DNA from: Cobetia sp. cqz5-12
Lineage (GTDB): Bacteria > Pseudomonadota > Gammaproteobacteria > Pseudomonadales > Halomonadaceae
Assembly (NCBI RefSeq): GCF_016495405.1
Contig: NZ_CP044522.1
Location: 1,612,001-1,676,000 of the forward strand
Reading direction: 5' to 3'
DNA length: 64,000 nucleotides
Shown here: positions 43,656 through 53,183 of the stretch, in pieces
How the letters are laid out: each line of letters opens with the position of its first letter
How positions within the stretch are numbered: the stretch's first letter is position 1
Notes under the pieces: model-generated
Seen by the model: the letters and a program-made list of their open reading frames with translations, nothing else
Databases searched by the model: none
Told to the model about the DNA's origin: nothing
Program-made: the position numbers and the translations under genes

Positions 43656-44465
43656 ATGAAAACCATCCTTATCACCGGTTCTACCGATGGCATCGGCCTG
43701 GTCACGGCCAAGGCCCTGCTGGAGCGCGGCCATCGCGTGCTGATCCACGGACGCAGCGAGCAGAAGGTCAATGGTGTCGTCGCCGAACTTGCGGCGCTGG
43801 CAGGCACCGAGCGCGTTGCCGGTTTCGTGGCAGACCTGTCCGACCTGGCCGCCATCGATTCACTGGCAAGCGACGTGCTGGCGGCCAATGCCAGTCTGGA
43901 TGTCCTGATCAACAATGCCGGTGTCTTCCAGGCTCCCAGCGTGGTGACGGCGGACGGTCTCGACCTGCGCTTCATGGTCAATACCCTTGCCCCCTATCTG
44001 CTCACCCAGAAACTGGCGCCGGCACTGCGTCCGGCCGGGCGGGTCGTCAATCTGTCCTCGGCGGCTCAATCCTCCGTGGACCTGAAGGCCCTGACCGGCG
44101 AGGTCGCGTTCAATGACCACTATGCGGCCTATGCCCAGAGCAAGCTCGCGATCACCATGTGGACGCGTACGCTTGCCCAGGACTGGGAAGGTCAGGGGCC
44201 TATCCTGATCGCGGTCAATCCGGGCTCTCTGCTGGCCAGCAAGATGGTCAAGGAAGGCTTCGGCGTGCCGGGCAAGGACCTGGGCATCGGTGCCGATATC
44301 CTGGTGCGTGCGGCACTGGATGAGGAATTCGCCGGCGCCAATGGTCAGTACTTCGACAACGACGCCCAGCGTTTCGCACCGCCGCACGCCGACGCACTCG
44401 ATGATGCGTTGTGCCGTGAAGTGGTCGCGACGATGGAGAAGACGCTCGGCTCTCTGGCTGGCTGA
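43656..44465 (+). CDS. Short-chain dehydrogenase/reductase
   Basis: A 269-residue SDR. The cofactor motif TGSTDGIG is at the N-terminus (the retinol-dehydrogenase/light-reductase-like form), NNAG near 85, and the catalytic set is Ser in VNLSSAAQSS with YAAYAQSK, where Tyr and Lys are intact. The start at 43656 has AGGAGA upstream. It shares direction with the quinone-reductase-type gene and likely its LysR control. Confidence 0.85.
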   Translation: MKTILITGSTDGIGLVTAKALLERGHRVLIHGRSEQKVNGVVAELAALAGTERVAGFVADLSDLAAIDSLASDVLAANASLDVLINNAGVFQAPSVVTADGLDLRFMVNTLAPYLLTQKLAPALRPAGRVVNLSSAAQSSVDLKALTGEVAFNDHYAAYAQSKLAITMWTRTLAQDWEGQGPILIAVNPGSLLASKMVKEGFGVPGKDLGIGADILVRAALDEEFAGANGQYFDNDAQRFAPPHADALDDALCREVVATMEKTLGSLAG

Positions 44466-44591
44466 AGTGCGCCAGGATTCGCTGTCACGCTGCAATATGA
44501 CGCTCCGCTCATGCTGATCTCTCAGCGTGGTCGGGGCGTCGTCTTATGCAAGGGCATGCAACGGCTGGCGGATGGATGGCGCAGGCTAGCC

Positions 44592-45842
44592 TCAGAGGCG
44601 ATCGATCGCGGCGCTGACCTGTCGGGCACCGGCCAGGATCTCGGCGATGACCGCCTGGGTCTGATCGACGCTCTGCTGGCCGGCTTCACTGTGGATGACG
44701 ACGGTATTCATGCGCTCGCCCGCCTGGCGGATCAAGGCCGTGTTGTCGCGCAATACCTTGCTGATCTGCTCGGCGGATTGCGTGGTTGCCTGTGACAGAC
44801 GTCGAACCTCGTGGGCCACCACCGCAAAGCCTCTGCCATGATCCCCCGCGCGGGCGGCTTCGACCGCCGCGTTCAAGGCCAGCAGGTTGGTCTGCTGCGC
44901 GATGTGGGAAATGCTTTCGGCCATCTGGTTGATGCTTCTCACATGATGATTGAGCGCCTCGATGACCTGCCGCGCCGTCGCGACTTCCATGCCTGCGCGA
45001 GTGACATCCTCCACGGCGGCCGCCAGTTGTGTCAGGCCGTCAGCGGCGATGGTCTCCGTCTGCTGGGCACTGGTGCGTGCGGCAGTGACGGCGTCTCGCG
45101 TTGCCTGATGCTGCTGCATCTCGGCCGTGATGTCACTGGCGAACTTGATGACGCGAACCACCTTGCCGTGGGCATCGAGCACCGGGTTGTAGGTCGCTTC
45201 CAGCCAGATCGGGCTGCCATTGGCTCTGATCCGTGCAAACCGTCCCTGTTTGAAGCTGTTGTTGGCCAGCTCGTACCAGAAATCGGGATTTTCCTCATAG
45301 AAGCTGTCAGCGCAGAAGTGACGATGATGCTGCCCGATGACGTCATGGGCCTGATAGCCCATTACCTTGAGGAAGTTGTCGTTGGCCTTGAGCACGGTGC
45401 CATCCGGCGCGAACTCGATCACCGCCATCGAGGTGTTGAGCGCGGTGAGAATGGCGTCCTGACTGCTGGCACTCTCGTGACGCTCACTGACATCGCGGGC
45501 AATCTTGATGATATAGCGCACTCGTCCGCGGCGAGTCATGACCGGCAGGTAGGTCGCCTCCAGCCACAAGGTCTCGCCTCTGGCATCTCGTCGCTCGAAG
45601 GTGCCACCGCGCGAGTGGCCGGCGGCCAGCTGTTGCCAGAAGTGTTGATAGTCAGGGGCTTGATGGACCTCGCTCGAGCAGAACATGCGGTGATGTTGCC
45701 CCACGACCTGATCACGGCGATAGCCCGTCGCCGCGAGAAAGGCGTCGCTTGCGCCAAGAATGCTGCCATCCGGGCGAAAGAAGATGCAGGCAGTATGGTC
45801 TTCCAGCGCACGGCGCAGGGCCTGGGCACGATCGAGCAGCAT
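44592..45842 (-). CDS. bdlA: Soluble PAS-PAS-MCP protein, BdlA-like
   Basis: A 416-residue cytoplasmic chemoreceptor-type protein with no membrane helix: PAS 1 (about 8-115, [20 protein letters not shown]), PAS 2 (about 130-240, [20 protein letters not shown]) and a short methyl-accepting domain (about 255-416) with the conserved hairpin tip, split as [20 protein letters not shown] then [15 protein letters not shown]. Length and order match BdlA of Pseudomonas, which links c-di-GMP and biofilm dispersion; energy-taxis receptors are an alternative. Each PAS has an LEATY repeat, probably at the same position of the fold. AGGAA precedes the ATG. No chemotaxis genes are adjacent. Confidence 0.8.
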   Translation of the reverse strand: MLLDRAQALRRALEDHTACIFFRPDGSILGASDAFLAATGYRRDQVVGQHHRMFCSSEVHQAPDYQHFWQQLAAGHSRGGTFERRDARGETLWLEATYLPVMTRRGRVRYIIKIARDVSERHESASSQDAILTALNTSMAVIEFAPDGTVLKANDNFLKVMGYQAHDVIGQHHRHFCADSFYEENPDFWYELANNSFKQGRFARIRANGSPIWLEATYNPVLDAHGKVVRVIKFASDITAEMQQHQATRDAVTAARTSAQQTETIAADGLTQLAAAVEDVTRAGMEVATARQVIEALNHHVRSINQMAESISHIAQQTNLLALNAAVEAARAGDHGRGFAVVAHEVRRLSQATTQSAEQISKVLRDNTALIRQAGERMNTVVIHSEAGQQSVDQTQAVIAEILAGARQVSAAIDRL

Positions 45843-46852
45843 GGGAGAGTTCCTGGCAAGAGAGGGAGATCAATGAGCACATCGACTGCGGGTATCTTTG
45901 ATGCGATTGTGCTGAAGTAATGTTTATTTACTGTTGAACCCTCTATCGACACTGCTGCGCCGATCTTTAGTATCAAATTCCTGATGCTGTGAGTGTCAGG
46001 GGTCTCATCATGACGCCCGCCCCGCACGATTGCTCGGGCGGGGCGGGGTGCGAGATGTGAAGTGAGCTGAAGATACGGGGAAATTCCTGCAAGTCGTGGA
46101 GGACTCCACGCTGCATGAAGTGGCGGCAAGTACTGATCTGAATATTGCCAAGGCCTGTGGCATGGGAAACTGTGGCTCCGGCCGTGTACGCGTTCTCAGC
46201 GGCGAAGTGGTGGCGGTATTAGCGAAGAAGAGATCGAAGAGGGCTATGTATTGAGTTGCTGTACGGCAGTCGTTGGCGATGTGCAGATTGAGTACTGATC
46301 GCGCTCTGGTGCTTCTCTATGACAGAGGGGACTTGCGCCATGCACTGGCGCAAGCCAAGGGGCGCATCATCGCCTTGGCTTCCCAGGCAGTTAGCATTGA
46401 CCTAGGTGGTCACTTGGCTTGTTGCTCCAGCAAGGCTGCCGCATTGGGGCTGACTAGCACAATGGCGCTGGAGTGAGGCTCGAGGTGGTAAAAATACCAA
46501 CGATGTGTTATAGGCCTTTTTTGACACCATGCTGGGCGGTTAATGGCTGAGTCGGTAAGCAGGGCGAGCGCGTAAAGTCACTTATCCCAATGCGTCGCTT
46601 CGCATAGCCAGTCGCAATCTCCGCTTCCCTCCTGTTCCTTACCTCATTGAAAGCGGCCATAATGAATGGCGAAGTCTCGCGAGTCGATGGTGGCTGCATG
46701 GCGATCTGATAGTCGGCTAAATCTTTAGCTAGTTAGTAATTGGTGTGAAAACGGTGGCGTCAATGACAATACTGTTCTTTTATGGAATAATGTCTACTAT
46801 TGTTATAAATTCTATATTTTCAAAGTTGTAAAAATCGATAGAGAGGTAAAAT
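45843..46852. other. Kilobase gap with ferredoxin remnant and hairpins
   Basis: Between the BdlA-like gene and the helicase gene I see no intact gene. It holds a G+C hairpin (CCCGCCCCGC at 46016-46025 with GCGGGGCGGG at 46038-46047), the ferredoxin-domain remnant, an imperfect hairpin at about 46351-46382 and, from 46700, A+T-rich DNA leading to the helicase. Short frames at 46273-46476 (+) and 46508-46699 (-) are unsupported. The mix of composition suggests an insertion scar. Confidence 0.55.
46084..46298 (+). pseudogene. Frameshifted remnant of a [2Fe-2S] ferredoxin-type reductase domain
   Basis: The frame from 46084 reads FLQVVEDSTLHEVAA, then KACGMGNCGSGRVRVLSGEV. The ferredoxin CxxxxCxxC motif is recognisable but the third Cys is Gly. 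It then shifts frame near 46220; the other frame continues EEEIEEGYVLSCCTAVV and GDVQIEY, then stops. That is the normal C-terminal order of the plant-type ferredoxin domain in flavoprotein reductases such as GbcB or the hybrid-cluster-protein reductase. The upstream flavin and NAD domains are missing, so it is a dead 3' fragment. Confidence 0.82.
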
Positions 46853-48874
46853 ATGTCAAGTAGTTGGTTTTATTTGCAAGCAGAGAAGAATAATGTTAAT
46901 TCAAAATTTATTGATGAGCTACAAGAGTATGCTGGCTCTTCTCTTGAGCAAGTTTATGTTATCGATAAACCGCTTGGTGAATCAAAGTACGAATATGATT
47001 ACAAAGATGCTTTGGTGGTTTTAATCCCTAAGAAAAAGATTTTATTTATTGACTTTGGAGATAATGAAGAATCTTTTGGCGAATTTGTCGAAGATTTTTT
47101 GGAGGATCTTGGGTATATATCAGATAAATATAACTATAAAAAAATACTGGGGAGGCCGAAAAAATGGCAAAAAGAAATTGTTGTAACTGAGCGAGGATAT
47201 CCTGATGGTGTGGATATTGTTGATTTCTTGGAAAGAATTGAGATTAATAATTTAGATATAGAGCGGAAGTGCGAGCTTGTAGTATCATTGCTTACAGGTA
47301 GTATTAATGATGTCGATAGATTGGGTGAGGTGCCACCTGAATCTACACTAGATATTGTGAAACAGAAAATACAGCTTTTCGACGGTGATCAAACACGATT
47401 CATATATCAGACTCCGGCTGATAGAGTAACTACCATACAGGGGTTATCAGGTACAGGCAAGACTGAACTCCTACTGCATAAGCTCAAAGAAGTTTATACC
47501 TCTACAGACTCATCTCGAATAATGCTAACTTGCCATAATAGAATCCTCGCTAGTAACTTAAAAGAGCGTGTGCCGACTTTTTTTGACTTTATGAAGGTTG
47601 AGCATCAGATTCTTTGGAATAAAAGACTATGGTGTGTCCATGGCTGGGGATCTGGACGAGACAAAAACTCTGGTGCATACAGTTATATCTGTGATTTTTA
47701 TAAAATCCCGTTTCATGTTTATTCGAAAAATTTTGATTTTGATGATGCTTGCAAGGCTGCAGTTTCTTTAATTAGAAATAAAATTGAAGAATATGGCACA
47801 GCTCTTGATTTTATACTGATTGACGAGAGTCAAGATTTTCCAGAGTCTTTCTTTGAGTTATGTGAGCTAATAACTAAAGAGAGTGTATATATAGCGGGCG
47901 ATATATTTCAAAGTATTTTTGATACTAAAATTATATCTGAGGTGACACCAGATTTTCTTCTTAGTAAATGTTACAGGACGGACCCAAGAACACTCATGTT
48001 TGCCCATGGGTTGGGTATGGGGTTGTTCGAAGAGAAAAAGTTAAGATGGCTGGATGAAGAGGAATGGAAGGCATGTGGATATATATATGATGAATGTGAG
48101 GATGGTGATTCAGTTGTTCTAAGCAGAGCTCCGCTAAGGAGATTTGAAGATTTGGTTGATCGCAATGAAACTAGTGTAGAAATAGTAGATTATAGCAATC
48201 ATTCAGATGTTATTGAAAATATTACCGGTGCAATTGAACAAATACGTATTGAGCACCCTACTGTAGAGCCTGGTGATATAGGTGTTATATTCATACATCC
48301 CTCTAGGATGATGTATAATCTTGCGGATAGGCTTCAGCTTGCAGTAGATGAAAAATTTGATTGGCCTACAAATAAAGCCTATGAAAGTAAGATCCATCTT
48401 AGAGATGAGTTGTTTGTTAGTAATCAGAATAATGTTAAGGGGCTTGAATTCCCTTTTGTGATTTGCGTGGCAGGTAAAATCACTAAGGGGTCTAACTTTA
48501 GGAATGCTTTGTATATGATGCTAACTCGGTCCTTTTTAAAGACTTATCTAGTTATATCTGAGGGAGAAAATTCTGAGGTTTTGCCTCGCATGCATGCAGC
48601 GTTATCAGAAATAAATGAAACGGAAAAGATGATTATATCTAAGCCGCGAGAAGAGGATATTCTCAAGACTACTATTGATTATCAACCAGACAACATGTCT
48701 CTTTACGATACTATAGAGTCCATATGCAACGAATATTCTGCTTCTGGTGTTCAAAGGAAAATGGCCCACGAAATGGTCGATATTTATAGGGCTAATCATG
48801 TGATCACAGATTTTAGTACTTATGAGGAGATTAAAGGTGTAATCAAGAGTGCCTGTTTGTTAGGAGATAGGTAA
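46853..48874 (+). CDS. UvrD/Rep-type superfamily 1 helicase, candidate defence protein
   Basis: A 673-residue protein, A+T-rich. After an N-terminal region of about 190 residues of unknown fold come the SF1 motifs: I GLSGTGKTELL (about 197-207), II LIDESQDF, III GDIFQSIF, IV-like KCYRTDPRTL, V NVKGLEFPFVICV and VI MLTRSFLKTYLVIS. All catalytic residues look intact. GAGAGG precedes the ATG. The next gene starts inside its stop codon (TAATG), so the two are coupled and probably one system. Similar helicase-plus-unknown pairs occur in phage-defence islands (Gabija, AbpAB), but I do not recognise this pair as one of them. Confidence 0.82.
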   Translation: MSSSWFYLQAEKNNVNSKFIDELQEYAGSSLEQVYVIDKPLGESKYEYDYKDALVVLIPKKKILFIDFGDNEESFGEFVEDFLEDLGYISDKYNYKKILGRPKKWQKEIVVTERGYPDGVDIVDFLERIEINNLDIERKCELVVSLLTGSINDVDRLGEVPPESTLDIVKQKIQLFDGDQTRFIYQTPADRVTTIQGLSGTGKTELLLHKLKEVYTSTDSSRIMLTCHNRILASNLKERVPTFFDFMKVEHQILWNKRLWCVHGWGSGRDKNSGAYSYICDFYKIPFHVYSKNFDFDDACKAAVSLIRNKIEEYGTALDFILIDESQDFPESFFELCELITKESVYIAGDIFQSIFDTKIISEVTPDFLLSKCYRTDPRTLMFAHGLGMGLFEEKKLRWLDEEEWKACGYIYDECEDGDSVVLSRAPLRRFEDLVDRNETSVEIVDYSNHSDVIENITGAIEQIRIEHPTVEPGDIGVIFIHPSRMMYNLADRLQLAVDEKFDWPTNKAYESKIHLRDELFVSNQNNVKGLEFPFVICVAGKITKGSNFRNALYMMLTRSFLKTYLVISEGENSEVLPRMHAALSEINETEKMIISKPREEDILKTTIDYQPDNMSLYDTIESICNEYSASGVQRKMAHEMVDIYRANHVITDFSTYEEIKGVIKSACLLGDR

Positions 48875-49512
48875 TGGCCAAGACATATTGCTTTAAGTTA
48901 TACCGACATCAGGCTAAGATGTTTTTTTCTCCGTTACGGAAGAAGAATGATGTTCTGAAAGTACTGCTAGAAGCAGTTAAAGTAATGGTTGTAAGTTCAC
49001 CTCAAAGAGAGCTGGATGAAACTGAAGAATATTTCACCTTGAATATCTCTAAGATGAGTAGATTAGTTTTTGTTAGCGAACATAAGATTTTCTCTATAAA
49101 TTTCCCATTTAAAGTTGTCGAAGGTGAAGATAGTTTAACATTCTTTACTTCAGATCAAACTCTATTAGATAGCTATATAACTTCTGAGGCTATTTCTTTC
49201 ATTGCTGATGAAGATTTAGTCTCTAGTAATAGTTTTTTAGATTTCGCTGCTCCTATTATAGAAAGTGAAGCGGATGAGCTAAGTTACTTCTCCCTGATGA
49301 AAGAATTGTTCTATTTTGAGGATGGATATCTAAGATATGATCATGATCCAGTTCGACAAGATGAGGATATGCATCCACTTAACCATTTCGATGTTTTTTA
49401 TTCGAGCGGCGCGACTTTTAAAGTGGGTTTGACAGATAGGTGCTATATTGCTGAGGTTTTAGACGTACTAGATGTTACTACACCTTGCCATTACATCTCT
49501 TCGTTAAGATGA
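48874..49512 (+). CDS. Unknown protein coupled to the SF1 helicase
   Basis: A 212-residue protein of no family I recognise. It begins AKTYCFKLYRHQAKMFFSP, has a run of alternating hydrophobic strands (MSRLVFVSEHKIFSINFPF) and is acidic in its C-terminal half. No nuclease, TIR, kinase or membrane motif is visible. It shares base composition and a TAATG junction with the helicase gene, so it should be its partner: a sensor, effector or substrate adaptor (inference). The 228 bases after it hold no gene. Confidence 0.65.
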   Translation: MAKTYCFKLYRHQAKMFFSPLRKKNDVLKVLLEAVKVMVVSSPQRELDETEEYFTLNISKMSRLVFVSEHKIFSINFPFKVVEGEDSLTFFTSDQTLLDSYITSEAISFIADEDLVSSNSFLDFAAPIIESEADELSYFSLMKELFYFEDGYLRYDHDPVRQDEDMHPLNHFDVFYSSGATFKVGLTDRCYIAEVLDVLDVTTPCHYISSLR

Positions 49513-49740
49513 TGCAATATTATATAATTGTATGCGATGGCATTATGGCTATTTTTTTATTCGCTTTGGATATAAATGGATAAAAACACTGTGTAGGTGC
49601 GAGATGGGCTGGTTGGGGGGCTATGTGATTCATACGATTACCCCGCGACGCAGGCCCCCAAAATCTGGATAATGGCGGCCATCGCGTAGCCGTCAGACTG
49701 GCGTGCTGACGCCCACACTCTTCACAGCGGTGCATCGTTC

Positions 49741-51933
49741 ATGGAAATCAAGGTCAACTTTCTCGACAACCTGAGGCTCGAGGCGAAATTCGACGACTTC
49801 ACGGTCATCACCGATCAGCCCATCCGCTACAAGGGTGATGGATCGGCGCCGAGCCCGTTCGACTACTTCCTGGCGTCGTCAGCGTTGTGTGCGGCGTACT
49901 TCGTGAAGGTGTACTGCGTGGCGCGGGACATCCCGACCGAGAACATCCGTCTGTCGCAGAACAACATCGTCGACCCGGAGAATCGCTACAACCAGATCTT
50001 CAAGATCCAGGTGGAGCTGCCGGAAGACCTCTCCGACAAGGACCGCCAGGGCATCCTGCGCTCCATCGAGCGTTGCACGGTGAAGAAGGTCGTCCAGACC
50101 GGCCCGGGCTTCGAGATCGAGACGGTCGACAACCTCGACGAAGACGCCCAGGCCCTGCTGATGGCGGAGCCGCCGGAAGGGCAGAGCACCTGGATCGAGG
50201 GCAAGGACCTGCCGCTGGAGCAGACCATCGCCAACATGACGGGCCTTCTGAATGATCTCGGCATGAAGATCGAGATCGCTTCCTGGCGCAACATCGTGCC
50301 GCACGTCTGGTCGCTGCACATTCGTGATGCCGCCTCGCCGATGTGCTTCACCAACGGCAAGGGCTCGACCAAGGAGAGCGCGCTGTGCTCGGCACTCGGT
50401 GAGTTCATCGAGCGTCTTAGCTGCAACTTCTTCTACAACGACCAGTTCTTCGGCGAAGCCATCGCTGACAGCGAGTTCGTGCACTATCCGAACGAGAAAT
50501 GGTTCCAGCCGGGCCCGAACGACGAGATCCCGGAGGGCGTGCTGGATGATTACTGCCTGGAGATCTTCAATCCGGACGGCGAGCTGGGTGGCTCCAATCT
50601 GATCGATACCAATTCCGGGCGTGCGGATCGTGGCATCGTGTCCTTGCCGTTCACCCGTCGCTCGGATGGCGAGACGATCTATTTCCCGTCCAACCTGATC
50701 GAGAACCTGTACCTCAGCAACGGCATGAGCGCCGGCAACACCTTGCCGGAAGCGCAGGTACAGTGTCTGTCCGAGATCTTCGAGCGTGCGGTGAAGCGCG
50801 AGATTCTCGAGCAGGAACTGACCCTGCCGGACGTGCCGCAGGAGGTGCTGGCCAAGTACCCGGAAATCGTCGAGGGCATCGAGGCACTGGAAGCCCAGGG
50901 CTTCCCGATTCTGGTCAAGGATGCCTCGCTGGGCGGGCAGTTCCCGGTGGCCTGTGTGACCTTGATGAACCCGAAGACCGGCGGTGTCTTCGCTTCCTTC
51001 GGCGCGCACCCGAGCTTTGAAGTCGCCATCGAGCGCAGCCTGACCGAGCTGATGCAGGGCCGCAGCTTCGAAGGGCTCAACGACTTCATGCCGCCGACCT
51101 TCAACTCGCTGGCCGTCTCCGAGCCGAACAACTTCGTCGAGCACTTCATCGACTCATCGGGCCTCGTTTCCTGGCGTTTCTTCAGCTCGAAGACTGACAT
51201 CGAGTTCGTCGAGTGGGACTTCTCCGGCAGCAATGAAGAAGAAGTCGCCAACCTGTTCGGCATCCTCGATGAGATCGGCAAGGAGTCCTACATGGCGGTG
51301 CACGAGGATCTCGGCGCGCCGGTGTGCCGTATCCTGGTGCCGGGCTATTCCGAGGTCTATCCGGTCGAGGACCTGGTGTGGGACAACACCAACATGGCGC
51401 TGGATTACCGCGAGGACATCCTCAATCTGCATCGTCTCGACGACGATCAGCTGGCGGACCTGGGCGAGCGCCTCGAAGAGAGCCAGCTTGATGAGCACAT
51501 GGACATCAAGACGCTGATCGGCATCGAGTTCGACGAGAACACCATCTGGGGTCAGCTGACGATTCTCGAGCTGAAACTGATGATCAATCTCGCGCTGGGT
51601 CAGCACGAGGATGCGCTGGATCGTGTCGAGATGTTCCTGCAGTACAACGACAACACCGTCGTGCGCGGCCTCTACTACCAGGCCATGAAAGCGGTGCTGG
51701 AGATCACCCTCGACGATGAGCTGGAGCTCGAGGACTACCTCTACAACTTCCGCCGCATGTTCGGTGAAGACACCATCGCTGCCGTGGTGGGCTCCGTGCA
51801 GGGTGAGGTGCGCTTCCATGGCCTGGAGCCCACCAACATGCAGCTGGAAGGGCTCGATCGCCACCTGCGTCTGATCGAAAGCTACCAGAAGCTGCACGCC
51901 CACCGGGCTGCGCTGGCGGCCAAACAGGCCTGA
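49741..51933 (+). CDS. OsmC-YcaO fusion protein
   Basis: A 730-residue protein: an OsmC-like domain (about 1-140, with FDYFLASSALCAAYFVKVY carrying the reactive Cys region), a YcaO ATP-grasp-like domain (about 160-560; the ATP/Mg motifs include GKGSTKESALCSALGEFIE and AQVQCLSEIFERAVKRE), and a helical, TPR-like C-terminus. YcaO enzymes use ATP to activate amide backbones; E. coli YcaO is a RimO partner in ribosomal S12 modification. No peptide precursor gene is seen nearby, so a housekeeping role is likelier than a natural-product role. Typical composition for the window, ribosome site weak. Confidence 0.9.
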   Translation: MEIKVNFLDNLRLEAKFDDFTVITDQPIRYKGDGSAPSPFDYFLASSALCAAYFVKVYCVARDIPTENIRLSQNNIVDPENRYNQIFKIQVELPEDLSDKDRQGILRSIERCTVKKVVQTGPGFEIETVDNLDEDAQALLMAEPPEGQSTWIEGKDLPLEQTIANMTGLLNDLGMKIEIASWRNIVPHVWSLHIRDAASPMCFTNGKGSTKESALCSALGEFIERLSCNFFYNDQFFGEAIADSEFVHYPNEKWFQPGPNDEIPEGVLDDYCLEIFNPDGELGGSNLIDTNSGRADRGIVSLPFTRRSDGETIYFPSNLIENLYLSNGMSAGNTLPEAQVQCLSEIFERAVKREILEQELTLPDVPQEVLAKYPEIVEGIEALEAQGFPILVKDASLGGQFPVACVTLMNPKTGGVFASFGAHPSFEVAIERSLTELMQGRSFEGLNDFMPPTFNSLAVSEPNNFVEHFIDSSGLVSWRFFSSKTDIEFVEWDFSGSNEEEVANLFGILDEIGKESYMAVHEDLGAPVCRILVPGYSEVYPVEDLVWDNTNMALDYREDILNLHRLDDDQLADLGERLEESQLDEHMDIKTLIGIEFDENTIWGQLTILELKLMINLALGQHEDALDRVEMFLQYNDNTVVRGLYYQAMKAVLEITLDDELELEDYLYNFRRMFGEDTIAAVVGSVQGEVRFHGLEPTNMQLEGLDRHLRLIESYQKLHAHRAALAAKQA

Positions 51934-51972
51934 TGCTCGCCTGCTGAGTCCTGTGGCATGACCTGTGGCATG

Positions 51973-52015
51973 AAAAGAACGGCCCCTCACTGGATGGTGA
52001 GGGGCCGTTTTCGTT
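51973..52015 (+). terminator. Strong terminator after the OsmC-YcaO gene
   Basis: AACGGCCCCTCAC and GTGAGGGGCCGTT form a 13-bp stem, loop TGGATG, flanked by AAAAG and TTTCGTT. It may also serve the convergent LysR gene. Confidence 0.92.
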
Positions 52016-52044
52016 CCGAGGGCTTGCGTTCGCGTACCAGTGGC

Positions 52045-52986
52045 TCAGGCCAGGACCTGTTGACCCACTGCCAGACGCTGACAGCACTTGATGATCTGCT
52101 CGCGGATCCAGCGGTGCGCCGGGTCCTTCTGATAGCGGCGATGCCAGCTCAGATGGAAGGGGAAGGAGGCGAAGGCCACGGGTGGCGCCACACGGGTGAC
52201 GGCGAACTGGCGACAGAAATGCTGGCATAGTCCGGTGGGCAGGCTCGCGATCAGCGGCGAGCGTTCCAGCAGGGAAGGCACGGCCATGAAGTAGGTGACC
52301 GCCAGGGCCACCTCACGCTTGAGCCCCTGGCCCTCGAGTTGCTTGAAGATGCCACTTTTCAGGCGGGTATGCGGCTGAACCAGCACATGGGCGTGCTGCT
52401 CGAAGTCCGCCTTGCTCATGCGGCCCTCGCCATCCAGACGCTCCAGCAAAGGATGGCCATTGCCCACCAGGCAGTCGATGCCTTCCGTGATCACTTCCCT
52501 GACCACCAGATTCTCGGGCGGGTCGACCTGACGCCCGAAAGCGAGGTCCGTCGTGCCGCTCATCACGCCGGCTTCGCTCATGTCCTGCGAGAGGCGGCGT
52601 ACCTGAATGGTGATGCCCGGTGCCTGTTCACGCAGGATCGTCGCCAGTTGCGGCAATATCAGCACTTCGAAGTAGTCGTTGGCGGCGATCTCGAAGTGAC
52701 GGTTCTCGGTGGTGTGGTCGAAGTGTCGCTCGCTGTTGATCAGGCCATCGAGATCGGTCAGCGCCGCCTCGATGGTCGGGAACAGGTGATCGGCTTTCTC
52801 GGTGGGGCGCATGCGCTGACGGTCACGGATGAACAGTGGGTCATTGAACAGTTCGCGCAGCCTGGATAGCGCGGCGCTCACCGAGGGCTGACTCAGGTGC
52901 AGGCGCTCGCCGGCGCGGGTGACGTTCTGCTCGAGATACAGCGCATGGAAGGTGCGCAGGAGGTTGAGGTCGTAGTTGAGCTTCAT
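52045..52986 (-). CDS. LysR-family regulator (NodD/LeuO-like)
   Basis: A 313-residue LysR regulator opening MKLNYDLNLLRTFHALYLEQ, with the helix-turn-helix at about 15-65 (VTRAGERLHLSQPSVSAALS) and the RELFNDPLFIRDRQRMRPTE segment typical of the NodD-like group. The ATG at 52986 fits the family N-terminus; the longer frame adds 21 unlikely residues. It is divergent from an SDR gene; the duplicated 57-base element upstream of that gene and of the DJ-1 gene is its probable target. Confidence 0.87.
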   Translation of the reverse strand: MKLNYDLNLLRTFHALYLEQNVTRAGERLHLSQPSVSAALSRLRELFNDPLFIRDRQRMRPTEKADHLFPTIEAALTDLDGLINSERHFDHTTENRHFEIAANDYFEVLILPQLATILREQAPGITIQVRRLSQDMSEAGVMSGTTDLAFGRQVDPPENLVVREVITEGIDCLVGNGHPLLERLDGEGRMSKADFEQHAHVLVQPHTRLKSGIFKQLEGQGLKREVALAVTYFMAVPSLLERSPLIASLPTGLCQHFCRQFAVTRVAPPVAFASFPFHLSWHRRYQKDPAHRWIREQIIKCCQRLAVGQQVLA

Positions 52987-53043
52987 GATGACTACCAGAG
53001 CAGGCGGAATGTCGCGGAGTGTCTCGGCTGCACTCGGGCGAGT

Positions 53044-53100
53044 GAGCACTATTTGTCTGGATGATAGCAGCTATCCACACTATCGATTATCGCGATGGGG
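53044..53100 (+). promoter_or_regulatory. Shared promoter element A (LysR-SDR gap)
   Basis: Begins GAGCACTATTTGTCT, contains the dyad GATAGCAGCTATC (53063-53075) and continues CACTATCGATTATCGCGATGG. It matches element B at 53958-54014 over most of its length. The arms GATAG/CTATC fit a LysR-type site. Confidence 0.8.
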
Positions 53101-53183
53101 AACTCAGGCGGTAGGCTGACCATCACAGCAAAACGAGTGATCAGAGCATGACGAGTGATTCAAGCGACCCACAGGAGCGACCC

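Noticed and set aside
46508..46699. Small minus-strand frame as a transposase fragment
   Set aside because: No catalytic motif or terminal inverted repeats could be seen; kept as unassigned DNA.
49879..51144. 421-codon minus-strand frame opposite the OsmC-YcaO gene
   Set aside because: Antisense to conserved motifs of the real protein, with no recognisable domain of its own.
49741..51933. YcaO protein as part of a RiPP (thiazole/oxazole peptide) cluster
   Set aside because: It is an OsmC-YcaO fusion with no precursor peptide, dehydrogenase or leader-binding gene nearby; the housekeeping type is likelier.
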